This document shows positions 1-8,753 of a stretch of 64,000 bases of DNA, one piece after another. Location: NCBI GenBank assembly GCA_017464305.1, contig JAFUDS010000026.1, forward strand, positions 124,001-188,000, given 5' to 3'. The first letter of the stretch is position 1, and each line of letters opens with the position of its first letter. Made by a program: the position numbers and the translations under genes. Below the pieces are notes generated by a model, which had not been told where the DNA came from, searched no databases, and was given only the letters and a program-made list of their open reading frames with translations. The DNA is from Clostridia bacterium (lineage in GTDB: Bacteria > Bacillota > Clostridia > Christensenellales > Aristaeellaceae).

Positions 1-366
1 TTTACAGATCTCCAGGCCTACGGGCGCCAGCATCAGCACCGTGGCCACGTTGTCCACAAAAGCGGAAATGACCCCGGAGAAAACCGACAGGGCAATGACC
101 GCCCAGCAGGTGTTGGAAACCTTGTTCAAAATCATGTCCGCCAGCCGGGAGGGCATCCCCGTCTCCACAAAGAGGCTCACCAGCCCCATGGTACCGGCGA
201 TCATCATGATCACGTTCCAGTTGATGTTGGGCAGCACGCTGCCCAGGGGTAACACTCCGAAAAGCACCATGCAGGCCGCGGCGCCCAACGCGAACCAGAC
301 CCGCCATTTGGAGAAGATCAGCATCCCCGCATACATTAAGATGAAGATAATCAGCGCCGTCGTCAT
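1..366 (-). CDS. NhaD/ArsB-like ion transporter, N-terminal part (runs off the window)
   Basis: The first 122 codons of a polytopic membrane protein are visible; the frame stays open to the window edge. It starts MTTALIIFILMYAG and is almost wholly hydrophobic, with helices broken by short loops. The stretch VISAFVDNVATVLMLAP resembles the conserved helix of the ion transporter superfamily that holds NhaD sodium/proton antiporters, ArsB and SLC13-type anion permeases. The ATG at 366 follows an AGGAAG ribosome binding site. The gene is transcribed away from parE, with a shared upstream region of about 270 bases. The transported ion cannot be deduced from this fragment; family assignment is fairly secure, substrate is not. 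Confidence 0.75.
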   Translation of the reverse strand, partial: MTTALIIFILMYAGMLIFSKWRVWFALGAAACMVLFGVLPLGSVLPNINWNVIMMIAGTMGLVSLFVETGMPSRLADMILNKVSNTCWAVIALSVFSGVISAFVDNVATVLMLAPVGLEICK

Positions 367-506
367 CCGATTTTCTACTTCCTTTCCCTTGGAAGCGGTC
401 CCTTCCTGAGCACTTCCGCCCCGGCCGCGGCGCCATCAGCAGGCCCGCGGCCGAAAAGCGGGAAATATCTTAGCACAATCTCGGGCTGAAATAAATCCCC
501 TTTCCC

Positions 507-530
507 GCAAAATAGCCTTCCCTATTTTGC
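507..530. repeat. Perfect inverted repeat, 9-bp arms, in the divergent upstream region
   Basis: GCAAAATAG at 507-515 is repeated in inverse as CTATTTTGC at 522-530 with a 6-base loop. It has no U-run on either side, so it does not look like an intrinsic terminator. It lies between the transporter gene and the parE promoter and could be an operator or a hairpin in the transporter leader. Confidence 0.6.
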
Positions 531-557
531 ACTTTTCCCGGATTTTGTGTTTTTGGT

Positions 558-585
558 TTGCAAGAACCACATTCTGTGGTATAAT
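558..585 (+). promoter_or_regulatory. Promoter for the parE operon with a palindrome in the spacer
   Basis: A -35 TTGCAA at 558-563 and a -10 TATAAT at 580-585 are 16 bases apart, about 50 bases before the parE start. The spacer holds a perfect palindrome, ACCACA-TTC-TGTGGT, at 566-580, which overlaps the first base of the -10. This would be a natural repressor site. Confidence 0.75.
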
Positions 586-637
586 AAATTGTTCTTGAAT
601 TTCGCGCGGGCGGGTCCCGCGCCAGGGAGTGAATTGT

Positions 638-2623
638 TTGGCATCGCAAACCTATACTGCTGGAAATATCCAGGTGCTGGAAGGGCTGGAAGCCGTCCGG
701 ATGCGCCCCGGCATGTACATCGGGACCACCTCTTCCCGCGGGCTGCATCATCTGCTGTGGGAGATTGTGGATAACGCCATTGACGAAGCCGCCAACGGCT
801 TTGCCTCCGAAGTCTCCGTGACTTTGCATAAAGACGGCTCCGCCTCCGTGTATGACAATGGCCGCGGTATGCCCGTGGATCTTCACCCCACCATGGGGAA
901 GCCCGGCGTCGAGGTCATCTTTACGGTGCTGCACGCTGGCGGCAAGTTTAATAACGAGAATTATGACTATTCCGGCGGCCTGCACGGCGTCGGCGCCTCC
1001 GTGGTCAACGCCCTGAGCAAATGGCTGACGGTGGATGTGTTTTTGAACTGGACCCATTATCGCATGGAGTTTACCAGTGAATACAATCCTGAGACCAAAA
1101 AGGTGGAAGCCGGCCTCCCCTCCGGCCCTCTCCAGGTGTTGGGGAACACCCGTAAAAAAGGGACTTTGGTCCGTTTTCTGCCGGACGAAGCCGTTTTTGA
1201 GGATGTTCGTTTCAATGGGGACCAGGTGAGCCGCCGCCTGCAGGAATTGGCCTATCTGAACAAAGGGATCAAGATTTCCTTCACGGATGAAAGGGTGGCC
1301 GATCCCGCCAATCGGACCAGGGTTTTCTGCTACGACGGGGGCATTACAGACTATGTCCAGTATCTGAACGCCGGGAAGACCGCCCTCCATCCCGAGGTCA
1401 TCTATATGGAAGGCCGCCGGGATACAGTGATCTGCCGGGCCGCCATCCAGTATACCGACGGCTTCAATGAATCCCTCTTTTCCTATGTAAACAACATCAA
1501 TACTCCCGAGGGCGGGTCCCACGAAACGGGCTTCAAAGCCGCCTTCACCAAATGCCTCAACGACTATGCCCGGAAGGTAGGCCTCCTGAAGGAGAAGGAC
1601 AATAACCTGGCCGGGGAGGATTTCCGGGAGGGGCTCACCTGCGTGCTGACCACCATGGTCAAGAATCCCCAATTTGAAGGCCAAACCAAGGGCCGCTTGG
1701 GCAACAGCGAGGTTCGTCCGGTGGTGGAAGCCATCATTGCCCAACAGATGACGGATTGGCTAGACAACCTCAAGAATCAGGAAATCGCCACCGCCATCGT
1801 CTCCAAGGCTATCCGCGCCGCCCAGGCCCGGGAAGCCGCCCGGAAAACCAGGGACAATATGCGCAAGACCAACGCCCTGGAAGCCGCTCCCCTGGTGGGA
1901 AAGCTGGCCTCCTGTACTGGGCGCAAATGGGAGGATAATGAGCTTTTCATCGTGGAGGGGGATTCCGCCGGCGGCAGCGCCAAGCAGGGCCGGGATCGGC
2001 GCTTCCAAGCCATTCTCCCCCTGCGGGGCAAGCCCCTGAATGTGGAGAAAAAGCATCTGGATCAGGTGCTGGCCAACGAGGAATTCCGCTCTCTGATTAC
2101 CGCTTTGGGGACCAGTATTGGCGAATCCTTCTCCCTGGATTCCCTGAAATACGGCAAGGTCATCATCCTCTCCGATGCGGACCAGGATGGCGCCCATATT
2201 CGCGCCATTCTGCTGACCTTCTTCTTCCGCTACATGAAGGAGCTGATCACCGCCGGCCACGTGTATATCGGCATGCCCCCGCTGTACAAGGTACAGAAGG
2301 GCAGCAAGGTGATCTACGCCTACGACGATAAAGAGCTGGCCAAGGCCACCAAGGCCGTGGGCAAGGGGTACACCCTCCAGCGGTACAAGGGCCTGGGCGA
2401 GATGAATCCCGAACAGCTGTGGGAGACCACCATGGATCCCTCCCAGCGGAAGCTGATGCGGGTTTCCATTGAGGATGCCGCCCTGGTGGATCGGCTGACC
2501 ACCATCCTCATGGGGGACAAGGTGGAGCCCCGGCGGGATTACATCAGCGAGCACGCGGATTTCAACCGGCCTGACGATTTTGACGTCCCGCCGGATCAAC
2601 TGAAGCAGCAGGAAGGAGCGTGA
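638..2623 (+). CDS. parE: Type II DNA topoisomerase subunit B (ParE or GyrB)
   Basis: ATPase subunit of a type II topoisomerase, 661 residues. The GHKL ATPase domain starts with [18 protein letters not shown] and has [10 protein letters not shown] and the glycine-rich [10 protein letters not shown] loop. The C-terminal Toprim domain carries [26 protein letters not shown] and the DADQDGAHI metal-binding motif. The start is taken as TTG at 638, because an AGGGAG site at 624-629 is then correctly spaced; a GTG at 629 in the same frame has no ribosome binding site. The subunit A gene follows after 7 bases. The pair could be topoisomerase IV or gyrase. The lack of an insert fits ParE or Gram-positive GyrB equally, so the ParE name is provisional. 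Confidence 0.93.
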   Translation: MASQTYTAGNIQVLEGLEAVRMRPGMYIGTTSSRGLHHLLWEIVDNAIDEAANGFASEVSVTLHKDGSASVYDNGRGMPVDLHPTMGKPGVEVIFTVLHAGGKFNNENYDYSGGLHGVGASVVNALSKWLTVDVFLNWTHYRMEFTSEYNPETKKVEAGLPSGPLQVLGNTRKKGTLVRFLPDEAVFEDVRFNGDQVSRRLQELAYLNKGIKISFTDERVADPANRTRVFCYDGGITDYVQYLNAGKTALHPEVIYMEGRRDTVICRAAIQYTDGFNESLFSYVNNINTPEGGSHETGFKAAFTKCLNDYARKVGLLKEKDNNLAGEDFREGLTCVLTTMVKNPQFEGQTKGRLGNSEVRPVVEAIIAQQMTDWLDNLKNQEIATAIVSKAIRAAQAREAARKTRDNMRKTNALEAAPLVGKLASCTGRKWEDNELFIVEGDSAGGSAKQGRDRRFQAILPLRGKPLNVEKKHLDQVLANEEFRSLITALGTSIGESFSLDSLKYGKVIILSDADQDGAHIRAILLTFFFRYMKELITAGHVYIGMPPLYKVQKGSKVIYAYDDKELAKATKAVGKGYTLQRYKGLGEMNPEQLWETTMDPSQRKLMRVSIEDAALVDRLTTILMGDKVEPRRDYISEHADFNRPDDFDVPPDQLKQQEGA

Positions 2624-2630
2624 TTCATGG

Positions 2631-5132
2631 ATGGCCGGTAAAAAGAAAGCACCCGAAGCTCCCATCATGAAGGATGATCCCTCCCGCATTCTGGACACCA
2701 GCATGGAGGACGTCATGCACAACAGCATGATCCCCTATGCCGAGCACGTTATTCTGGAGCGGGCCCTGCCCCGGGTGGAGGACGGCCTCAAGCCCGTGCA
2801 GCGCCGCATTCTGTATACCATGATGGAGCTGGGAACCACCCCGGACAAGCCCCATCGGAAATGCGCCCGCATCGTGGGCGACTGTTTGGGTAAATATCAC
2901 CCCCATGGCGACTCCTCGGTCTATGGCGCCCTGGTGCACATGGCCCAGGATTTCTCCATGCGGGCTCCCCTGGTGGACGGGCACGGCAATTTTGGCTCCA
3001 TCGACGGCGACAGCGCCGCCGCCATGCGATACACGGAAGCCCGCATGGCGCCGCTGGCCCTGCAGATGCTGCGGGATCTGGAAAAGGATACCGTCCCCTT
3101 CCGGCTGAACTTCGACGACACCCTGAAGGAGCCGGACATGCTGCCCGCCCGTTTCCCCAACCTGCTGGTCAACGGTGCCAATGGCATCGCCGTCGGGCTG
3201 GCCACCAATATCCCGCCTCACAACCTGCGGGAATCCATCCAGGCCGTCATCGCCCAGATGGAAAATCCGGAAATCTCCCTGGAGGAGCTGATGCGCATCC
3301 TCCCCGGGCCGGACTTCCCCACCGGCGGCATTCTGCTGGACAACGAGGAGCTCCGCAAGGGCTATGAAACCGGCCGCAGCAAGCTGACCCTGCGGGCCCG
3401 CGTCAACATCGAGGATGGCTCCGCCGGGCGGAAGCTCATTGTCATTACCGAAATTCCCTATCAGGTGAATAAATCCGCCATGCTGGAGAAGATCCAGAAG
3501 CTCAGCGAGGAAAAGAAGGCGGCTCTGGGCGGGATCTATGACATTCGGGACGAGAGCGACCGGACGGGCATGCGGGCGGTCATCGAGCTGCGCCGGGACG
3601 TGGATCCACAGAAGGTGCTGGCCTATCTGTATAAGTATTCCGACCTGCAGGTGACCTTTGGCGTCAACATGGTAGCCATCGCCGACGGCAAGCCCGTCCA
3701 GATGACCTTGAAGCAGATGATCGGGTACTATATCGATTATCAGAAGAAGGTAGTCACCCGCCGGACCCAGTATGAGCTGAATCAGGCCAAGGCCCGTGCC
3801 CATATTCTGGAAGGCCTGATGATCGCCCTGGACAATCTGGACGAGGTCATCGCCCTGATTCGCGCCAGCAAAAGTCCCAAGGAAGCCAAGATCGGCCTAA
3901 TGGAGCGCTTTGCCCTTTCAGAAATCCAGGCCCAGGCCATTCTGGATATGCGCCTGCAGCGGCTGACCAATCTGGAGGTGGAAGCCCTTCGCAAGGAATA
4001 TGCCGACATCCTGAAGCTGATTTCCCGCCTGGAGGGGATCCTCAAGAGCGAGAAGAAGCTGCTGGGGGTCATCCGCACGGAGATGCAGGAGCTGGCGGAT
4101 CAGTATGGGGACGAGCGGCGGACTACCTTTGAATCCCAGGGAGAGACGCCCCTGGAGCTGCCGGAGGTCACGCCTCTGGCGGAGGACGCTGTCCTTTGCT
4201 ACACCTTCGGCGGATATCTGAAGCGGATTTCGCCCCAGGCCCTGAAGCGGGCCCCGCTGCCGACCCTGGAAGAGAGCCTGGAGGAAAGCCCCCGCTTCCT
4301 CTTCCAGACCACCACGGCGGAAACCTTGTATATCTTTACGGATCATGGCAACTGCTATCCCCTGCAGATCAGTAAGCTACAGGAATTCAAGCCCCGGGAT
4401 CGGGGGCAGCTGCTCTCCGGCGTGCTTGCCGAGATCGAGGAAGGGGAAAAGGCGCTGCTGATGTTCACCGCCTCCCCCGCCGCCCTGGAGAAGATGCCGG
4501 ATCTCCTGTTCGTTACCTCCCAGGGCATGGTCAAGCGCACCGCCGCCGCCGATTACGCCGTCCGCAGCAAGAAATATCCCGCCCTGAGCCTGAAAAAGGA
4601 GGACAAGCTGCTGGATGTCCAGCTGTCCCAGGGGGATCAGGATCTGCTGCTCCTCTCCGCCCAGGGCATGAGCATTCGATTCCCCCTGAGCTCCGTCCCC
4701 GTGCAGGGGCGCGTCGCCAGTGGCGTCAAGGGCATGTCGGTGGAACCGGGCGACCAGGTTTGCTGGTTCAGCCAGCTGAGCGAAAAATCAGAGGTGGTAC
4801 TGATTTCGGATCGGGGCTGGGGAAAGCGGGTTCCTCAGGATCAGTTCGAACCCCAGAACCGGGCTGGCAAGGGTGTTCGCTGCTTCCCCTTCAATAAAAA
4901 CGGCTCCAATGGCCGCGTCCTGGTCGGCATCTGGCTGGGCGAGGAAGGCGTTCCCTGCGAGCTGCTGGTCTCCCAGGTTCGCTCCCCCGTCTCCCGCCTC
5001 CAGGAATCCGAGATCCTGTTGCAAAACAAGCAGGGCAAGGGCATGCCCTACATCATGGCCGTCCTGGACGATGTGGTTACGGGCGTAATGGGGATCAGCG
5101 CAGTGGAGAACGATACAGAACAAAACAAATAA
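2631..5132 (+). CDS. parC: Type II DNA topoisomerase subunit A (ParC or GyrA)
   Basis: DNA breakage and reunion subunit, 833 residues. The catalytic tyrosine is Tyr134 in [11 protein letters not shown]. The quinolone-resistance region reads [11 protein letters not shown] at residues 88-98, with a serine at both positions after the aspartate. The C-terminal half is a beta-pinwheel with repeated blades. One blade has QNRAGKG near residue 742, a partly degenerate form of the GyrA box (QRRGGKG type). A well-preserved GyrA box marks gyrase, while ParC has a degraded one, so this intermediate form leaves the gyrase/topoisomerase IV question open. The ATG at 2631 follows an AGGAAGGAG site in the end of parE. 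The two genes are translationally close and surely co-transcribed. Confidence 0.93.
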   Translation: MAGKKKAPEAPIMKDDPSRILDTSMEDVMHNSMIPYAEHVILERALPRVEDGLKPVQRRILYTMMELGTTPDKPHRKCARIVGDCLGKYHPHGDSSVYGALVHMAQDFSMRAPLVDGHGNFGSIDGDSAAAMRYTEARMAPLALQMLRDLEKDTVPFRLNFDDTLKEPDMLPARFPNLLVNGANGIAVGLATNIPPHNLRESIQAVIAQMENPEISLEELMRILPGPDFPTGGILLDNEELRKGYETGRSKLTLRARVNIEDGSAGRKLIVITEIPYQVNKSAMLEKIQKLSEEKKAALGGIYDIRDESDRTGMRAVIELRRDVDPQKVLAYLYKYSDLQVTFGVNMVAIADGKPVQMTLKQMIGYYIDYQKKVVTRRTQYELNQAKARAHILEGLMIALDNLDEVIALIRASKSPKEAKIGLMERFALSEIQAQAILDMRLQRLTNLEVEALRKEYADILKLISRLEGILKSEKKLLGVIRTEMQELADQYGDERRTTFESQGETPLELPEVTPLAEDAVLCYTFGGYLKRISPQALKRAPLPTLEESLEESPRFLFQTTTAETLYIFTDHGNCYPLQISKLQEFKPRDRGQLLSGVLAEIEEGEKALLMFTASPAALEKMPDLLFVTSQGMVKRTAAADYAVRSKKYPALSLKKEDKLLDVQLSQGDQDLLLLSAQGMSIRFPLSSVPVQGRVASGVKGMSVEPGDQVCWFSQLSEKSEVVLISDRGWGKRVPQDQFEPQNRAGKGVRCFPFNKNGSNGRVLVGIWLGEEGVPCELLVSQVRSPVSRLQESEILLQNKQGKGMPYIMAVLDDVVTGVMGISAVENDTEQNK

Positions 5133-5151
5133 TTTTTAGGAGGAACATACC

Positions 5152-5493
5152 ATGGCAAGACAAAATTTCGGCGGATTCGGTGGCGCAAACCCTCAACAAC
5201 TGATGCGCCAGGTGCAAAAAATGCAGCAGCAGCTGCAAGAAGCCCAGGAAAAACTGGAAGAAGCGGAATACGAAGCTTCCTCCGGCGGCGGCATGGTGGC
5301 CGTCAAGGTCAGCGGCAAACGTGAGCTGACCTCCATCACCATTGATCCCCAAGTGGTGGACCCGGACGACATCGAAATGCTGCAGGATCTGATCCAGGCC
5401 GCGGTGAACGAAGCCCTCCGGAAGGGCGAGGAAGCTCGGGAAACCACCATGAACAAGATGGCCCCCGGCATGGGCATGGGCGGAATGTTCTGA
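5152..5493 (+). CDS. ybaB: YbaB/EbfC nucleoid-associated protein
   Basis: A 113-residue DNA-binding protein of the YbaB/EbfC family, which coats DNA as a dimer. The N-terminal helix is rich in Gln and Leu (MRQVQKMQQQLQEAQEKL), followed by the conserved SGGGMVAVKVSGKRELTSI strand region. The tail is rich in Gly and Met (MAPGMGMGGMF), as is usual. A strong AGGAGG site at 5138-5143 precedes the ATG. recR follows after 2 bases. In many Firmicutes dnaX comes directly before ybaB-recR; here its place is taken by the topoisomerase pair and dnaX lies near 63.4 kb. Confidence 0.95.
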   Translation: MARQNFGGFGGANPQQLMRQVQKMQQQLQEAQEKLEEAEYEASSGGGMVAVKVSGKRELTSITIDPQVVDPDDIEMLQDLIQAAVNEALRKGEEARETTMNKMAPGMGMGGMF

Positions 5494-5495
5494 TC

Positions 5496-6095
5496 ATGAG
5501 CGAACAAATTGAACCCATCGCCAACATGGCCGCGGAGCTGAACCGGCTTCCGGGCATTGGGAAGAAAACCGCTCAGCGCCTGGCCTATTTCGTGGCTTCC
5601 ATGCCCTTGGAGGACGTGCGCTCCCTGGCCGTGGCCCTATGGGAAGGCCGGAAGGCTATCCGCTTCTGCCAGCGCTGCGGAAACTACGCGGCCTCCGATA
5701 CCTGCGCCATCTGCGGAGATTCCTCCCGGAATAACGGCCAGCTCTGCGTGGTGCGGGATCCCCGGGATGTGGCGGCCATCGAGCGGATGCACGAGTATGC
5801 CGGGCTGTATCATGTGCTGCACGGCACCCTCTCCCCCATGGATGGCATCGGCCCGGATCAGATTCGTGTCAAGGAGCTCCTGGCCCGCCTGAGCTCGGAG
5901 AAGATCGACGAGGTCATCCTGGCCACCAATCCAGACGTGGAAGGAGAAGCCACCGCCTCTTATCTAGCCCGGCTGTTGAAGCCCATGGGGGTCCGCTGTA
6001 CCCGCATCGCCCATGGCGTGCCGGTGGGCGGCGATCTGGAATATACCGACGAGGTCACCCTCCAGAAAGCCCTGGAAGGGCGAAGAGAAATGTAA
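5496..6095 (+). CDS. recR: Recombination mediator RecR
   Basis: A 199-residue RecR of normal length, which works with RecO and RecF to load RecA onto gapped DNA. It has the helix-hairpin-helix motif LNRLPGIGKKTAQRLAY, a C4 zinc finger (CQRCGNYAASDTCAICGD) and a Toprim domain (VVRDPRDVAAIERMHEY, then HGTLSPMDGIGPDQI). It lies two bases after ybaB and six bases before rmuC, so this is a DNA maintenance operon. The start ATG at 5496 is typical for the family. Confidence 0.97.
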   Translation: MSEQIEPIANMAAELNRLPGIGKKTAQRLAYFVASMPLEDVRSLAVALWEGRKAIRFCQRCGNYAASDTCAICGDSSRNNGQLCVVRDPRDVAAIERMHEYAGLYHVLHGTLSPMDGIGPDQIRVKELLARLSSEKIDEVILATNPDVEGEATASYLARLLKPMGVRCTRIAHGVPVGGDLEYTDEVTLQKALEGRREM

Positions 6096-6100
6096 AGAAA

Positions 6101-7135
6101 ATGACGGATCAACTTTTCCTGATCATTGCACTGCTATTGTTGGCCTGTGTCGTGCTGCTGATCATCCTGCTGGTACGCCAGAATGCCGGCCTCCTGCGGC
6201 AGGAGGATGCCCGGCTGCGCCAAGAGCATGGCTTGGAAAACCTGGGTAATCAGCTATTGGACGAGCTGGACGCCCAGCGGGACCAAACCATGGATTCTCT
6301 CTATCAGGGAAATCAGCATCTGATGGCCACCCTGAGCCAGATGGGGCAAAGCCAGTCCACCCTGCTGGAAAACATGCTGGCCTCCGTCTATAAGGGCCTG
6401 GGGGAAATGCAGTCCGTGGCCTCCGGGGTGACGGATCTGAAAAAGGTCATGACCAACGTAAAGACCCGGGGCATCTGGGGAGAAATGCAGCTGGACCATC
6501 TCATGCGGCAGATGCTTTCCCCTGGACAGTACGCGGAGAATGTGGAAGTGGTGCCCCAATCCGGGGAAAGGGTGGAATTCGCCATTCGCCTGCCGGATCA
6601 GCAGGGGAACTTCGTTTGGCTGCCGGTGGACAGCAAATTTCCCCAGGAGAGCTATCTCCGCCTGGTGGAGGCCTCCCAGAAGGGGGACGCGGCCGCCGCG
6701 GAGGAAGCCCGCAAGGCCCTGGTGCGTCGGCTGAAAAACGAGGCAAAAACCATCGCGGAGAAGTACATCTCCCCGCCGGACACCGCCGATTTCGCCTTCA
6801 TGTTCCTCCCCACGGAGGCCCTGTATGCCGAAGCGCTGCAGAGCCCGGACCTGGTGGAAAGCATCCAGCGGGATTATCGGGTGGTCATCTCCGGCCCCGG
6901 AAACTTTGCCGCCATGCTCAGCGCCCTGCAGATGGGGTTCCGGACCCTGACCATTGAGCAGCGCTCCGCGGAGGTTTGGCACCTGCTGAGCCAGGTGGAA
7001 ACGGAATTCGCCCGCTTCACGGAAAGCCTGGAGGAGACCCGCAAGCGCCTGAACCAGGCGGAGGAAGCCATGGACAGCGCCGTCTCCCGGGCCCGCTCTT
7101 TGCAGCGAAAGCTGAAGGATATTGATGAAAACTGA
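6101..7135 (+). CDS. rmuC: DNA recombination protein RmuC
   Basis: A 344-residue RmuC-family protein, thought to limit inversions between short repeats. It has one N-terminal transmembrane helix (about residues 4-26), a charged coiled-coil region to about residue 120, and the nuclease-fold RmuC domain with RGIWGEMQLDHLMRQML, VDSKFPQESY and FMFLPTEALYAEAL. It ends in another heptad-rich stretch. It is somewhat shorter than the E. coli protein. It follows recR by 6 bases and ends 16 bases before galM. Confidence 0.9.
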   Translation: MTDQLFLIIALLLLACVVLLIILLVRQNAGLLRQEDARLRQEHGLENLGNQLLDELDAQRDQTMDSLYQGNQHLMATLSQMGQSQSTLLENMLASVYKGLGEMQSVASGVTDLKKVMTNVKTRGIWGEMQLDHLMRQMLSPGQYAENVEVVPQSGERVEFAIRLPDQQGNFVWLPVDSKFPQESYLRLVEASQKGDAAAAEEARKALVRRLKNEAKTIAEKYISPPDTADFAFMFLPTEALYAEALQSPDLVESIQRDYRVVISGPGNFAAMLSALQMGFRTLTIEQRSAEVWHLLSQVETEFARFTESLEETRKRLNQAEEAMDSAVSRARSLQRKLKDIDEN

Positions 7136-7151
7136 AAGGAGATTTGAACCA

Positions 7152-8219
7152 ATGTCAATCAAAACCGAAGTATGGGGCCAGAGCCCCAAGGGCAAGGATG
7201 TCCATCGCTTTACCCTGACCAACGCCATGGGCGCCTCCATCTCCGTCATCGAGTGGGGTGCCATCCTGCAGAGCATCATCGTACCGGATGCCGGCGGCAA
7301 CATGGACGATGTGGCCCTGGGCTTTGACAACCTGGAGGCCTATCTGAAGCCCCATGGCTCCATGGGCGACACGGTGGGCCGCTATGGCAACCGCATCGGC
7401 GCCGGCAAGTTCTCCATCGACGGAGTGGAGTATCAGGTGGCCCTGAATGATCACGGCATCAACCACCTCCACGGCGGCAAGGTCGGTTTCGCATCCCATT
7501 TCTGGACCGGCACCCCCAAGGAAGGCGATCATGAGGATTCCGTTTCCTTCCATCGGATCTCCCCCGACGGCGAGGAAAACTATCCCGGCAATCTGGATGT
7601 CACCGTCACCTATACCTGGAACGACACCTGCGATCTGACCATCCGTTACGAGGCCACCACGGATCGGCCCACCCTATGCAACCTGACCAACCACACCTAT
7701 TTCAACCTGGCGGGTCATGACCACGGCACCATCAAGGATCATATCGTCTCCGTGGATGCGGACGTCATCACCAAGGTGGATGAGCATCTGATCCCCACCG
7801 GGGATTATCTGCCCGTGCTGGGCACGCCCCTGGATCTGCGGGACGGCCTGCTGGTGGAGGACGGCCTGGCTGTCATGGATTCCTGCCCCCAGATGATCCC
7901 CGCCGGCGGATATGACCACAATTTCGTGCTGGTGAAGGGTGAAGCCATGGGCTATGCCGCCAGCGTCTTCCACGAGGAATCCGGCCGGTACATGGAGGTG
8001 TTGACCGATCAGCCCGCCATTCAGTTCTATTCCGCCTGCACCACCCATCTGGAGGGCGGCAAGGACGGCGCCACCTATGAGCCCTTCTCCGGCTTCTGCC
8101 TGGAAACCCAGCATTGCCCGGATGATCCCAACCACAGCAACTTCCCCGGAACCACCATTCTCCGTCCCGGCCAGAAGTACGACACCACCACCATCTACGC
8201 CTTCCGCGCGGATGACTAA
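7152..8219 (+). CDS. galM: Aldose 1-epimerase (galactose mutarotase)
   Basis: A 355-residue mutarotase that interconverts alpha and beta anomers of aldoses such as galactose. Family motifs seen are GRYGNRI, NHLHGGKVGF, the catalytic histidine in LTNHTYFNLAG, YDHNFVL and the late glutamate in FCLETQHCPDDPNH. The start is ATG at 7152, preceded by AAAGGAG; a longer frame from 7122 begins inside rmuC and has no ribosome binding site. No other galactose gene is nearby. A strong hairpin terminator follows. Confidence 0.95.
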   Translation: MSIKTEVWGQSPKGKDVHRFTLTNAMGASISVIEWGAILQSIIVPDAGGNMDDVALGFDNLEAYLKPHGSMGDTVGRYGNRIGAGKFSIDGVEYQVALNDHGINHLHGGKVGFASHFWTGTPKEGDHEDSVSFHRISPDGEENYPGNLDVTVTYTWNDTCDLTIRYEATTDRPTLCNLTNHTYFNLAGHDHGTIKDHIVSVDADVITKVDEHLIPTGDYLPVLGTPLDLRDGLLVEDGLAVMDSCPQMIPAGGYDHNFVLVKGEAMGYAASVFHEESGRYMEVLTDQPAIQFYSACTTHLEGGKDGATYEPFSGFCLETQHCPDDPNHSNFPGTTILRPGQKYDTTTIYAFRADD

Positions 8220-8224
8220 ACGAC

Positions 8225-8276
8225 ATTCACAAAAAGATCCCGATCGTCCAACGACGGTCGGGATCTTTTTGTGAAT
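8225..8276. terminator. Bidirectional terminator between galM and nrdR
   Basis: A near-perfect inverted repeat has arms of about 24 bases around a 3-base loop. The core GATCCCGATCGTC pairs with GACGGTCGGGATC (one mismatch), flanked by A-run and T-run, so it can end transcripts from both converging genes. Confidence 0.92.
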
Positions 8277-8291
8277 CTATCAGGATCACAT

Positions 8292-8753
8292 TTACATCTT
8301 GTGTTCGTCCACCAGTTTCTGCAGCTCCTCCATGAAGGTTCCCAGATCGGTAAACTTCCGGTACACAGCGGCGAAGCGAACATAGGCCACATCGTTTAAG
8401 TTTTTCAACTCCATCATGACGATATCGCCGATCTTCTCTGTGGGGATTTCCCCGTCCATGGTGGCGTAGCACTGCTGTTCCACCCGGGCCACGATCTCGT
8501 CAATCTCCGGCATGCTGACCGGCAGCTTATCGCAGGCGTGGACGATGCCCGCCTTGATTTTCTGGCTGTCAAACATCTCCCGCCGTCCGTCCTTTTTCAC
8601 GACGAACAAGGGGTTCATCTCCACCTTTTCATAGGTGGTAAACCGCCGGCCGCAGTTGGTGCACTCCCGCCGGCGGCGAATGCTGTTTCCATCGTCCGTG
8701 GGCCGGGAATCAATCACCTTGCTGTCCGTGCAGCTGCAATATTGGCACCTCAT
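8292..8753 (-). CDS. nrdR: Transcriptional repressor NrdR
   Basis: A 153-residue NrdR, the repressor of ribonucleotide reductase genes that senses ATP/dATP. It has the N-terminal zinc ribbon (MRCQYCSC, then RRRECTNCGRRFTTYE) and the ATP-cone domain (VVKKDGRREMFDSQKIKAGI). Length is normal. Its ATG overlaps the xylB stop as ATGA, so its translation is coupled to a sugar kinase, which is an odd neighbour. No ribonucleotide reductase gene is in the window. Confidence 0.97.
   Translation of the reverse strand: MRCQYCSCTDSKVIDSRPTDDGNSIRRRRECTNCGRRFTTYEKVEMNPLFVVKKDGRREMFDSQKIKAGIVHACDKLPVSMPEIDEIVARVEQQCYATMDGEIPTEKIGDIVMMELKNLNDVAYVRFAAVYRKFTDLGTFMEELQKLVDEHKM

Noticed and set aside
470..1744. 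Long antisense frame opposite parE, and similar ones opposite parC, rmuC and the histidine kinase
   Set aside because: Same explanation: each mirrors the codon pattern of the real gene and has no ribosome binding site.
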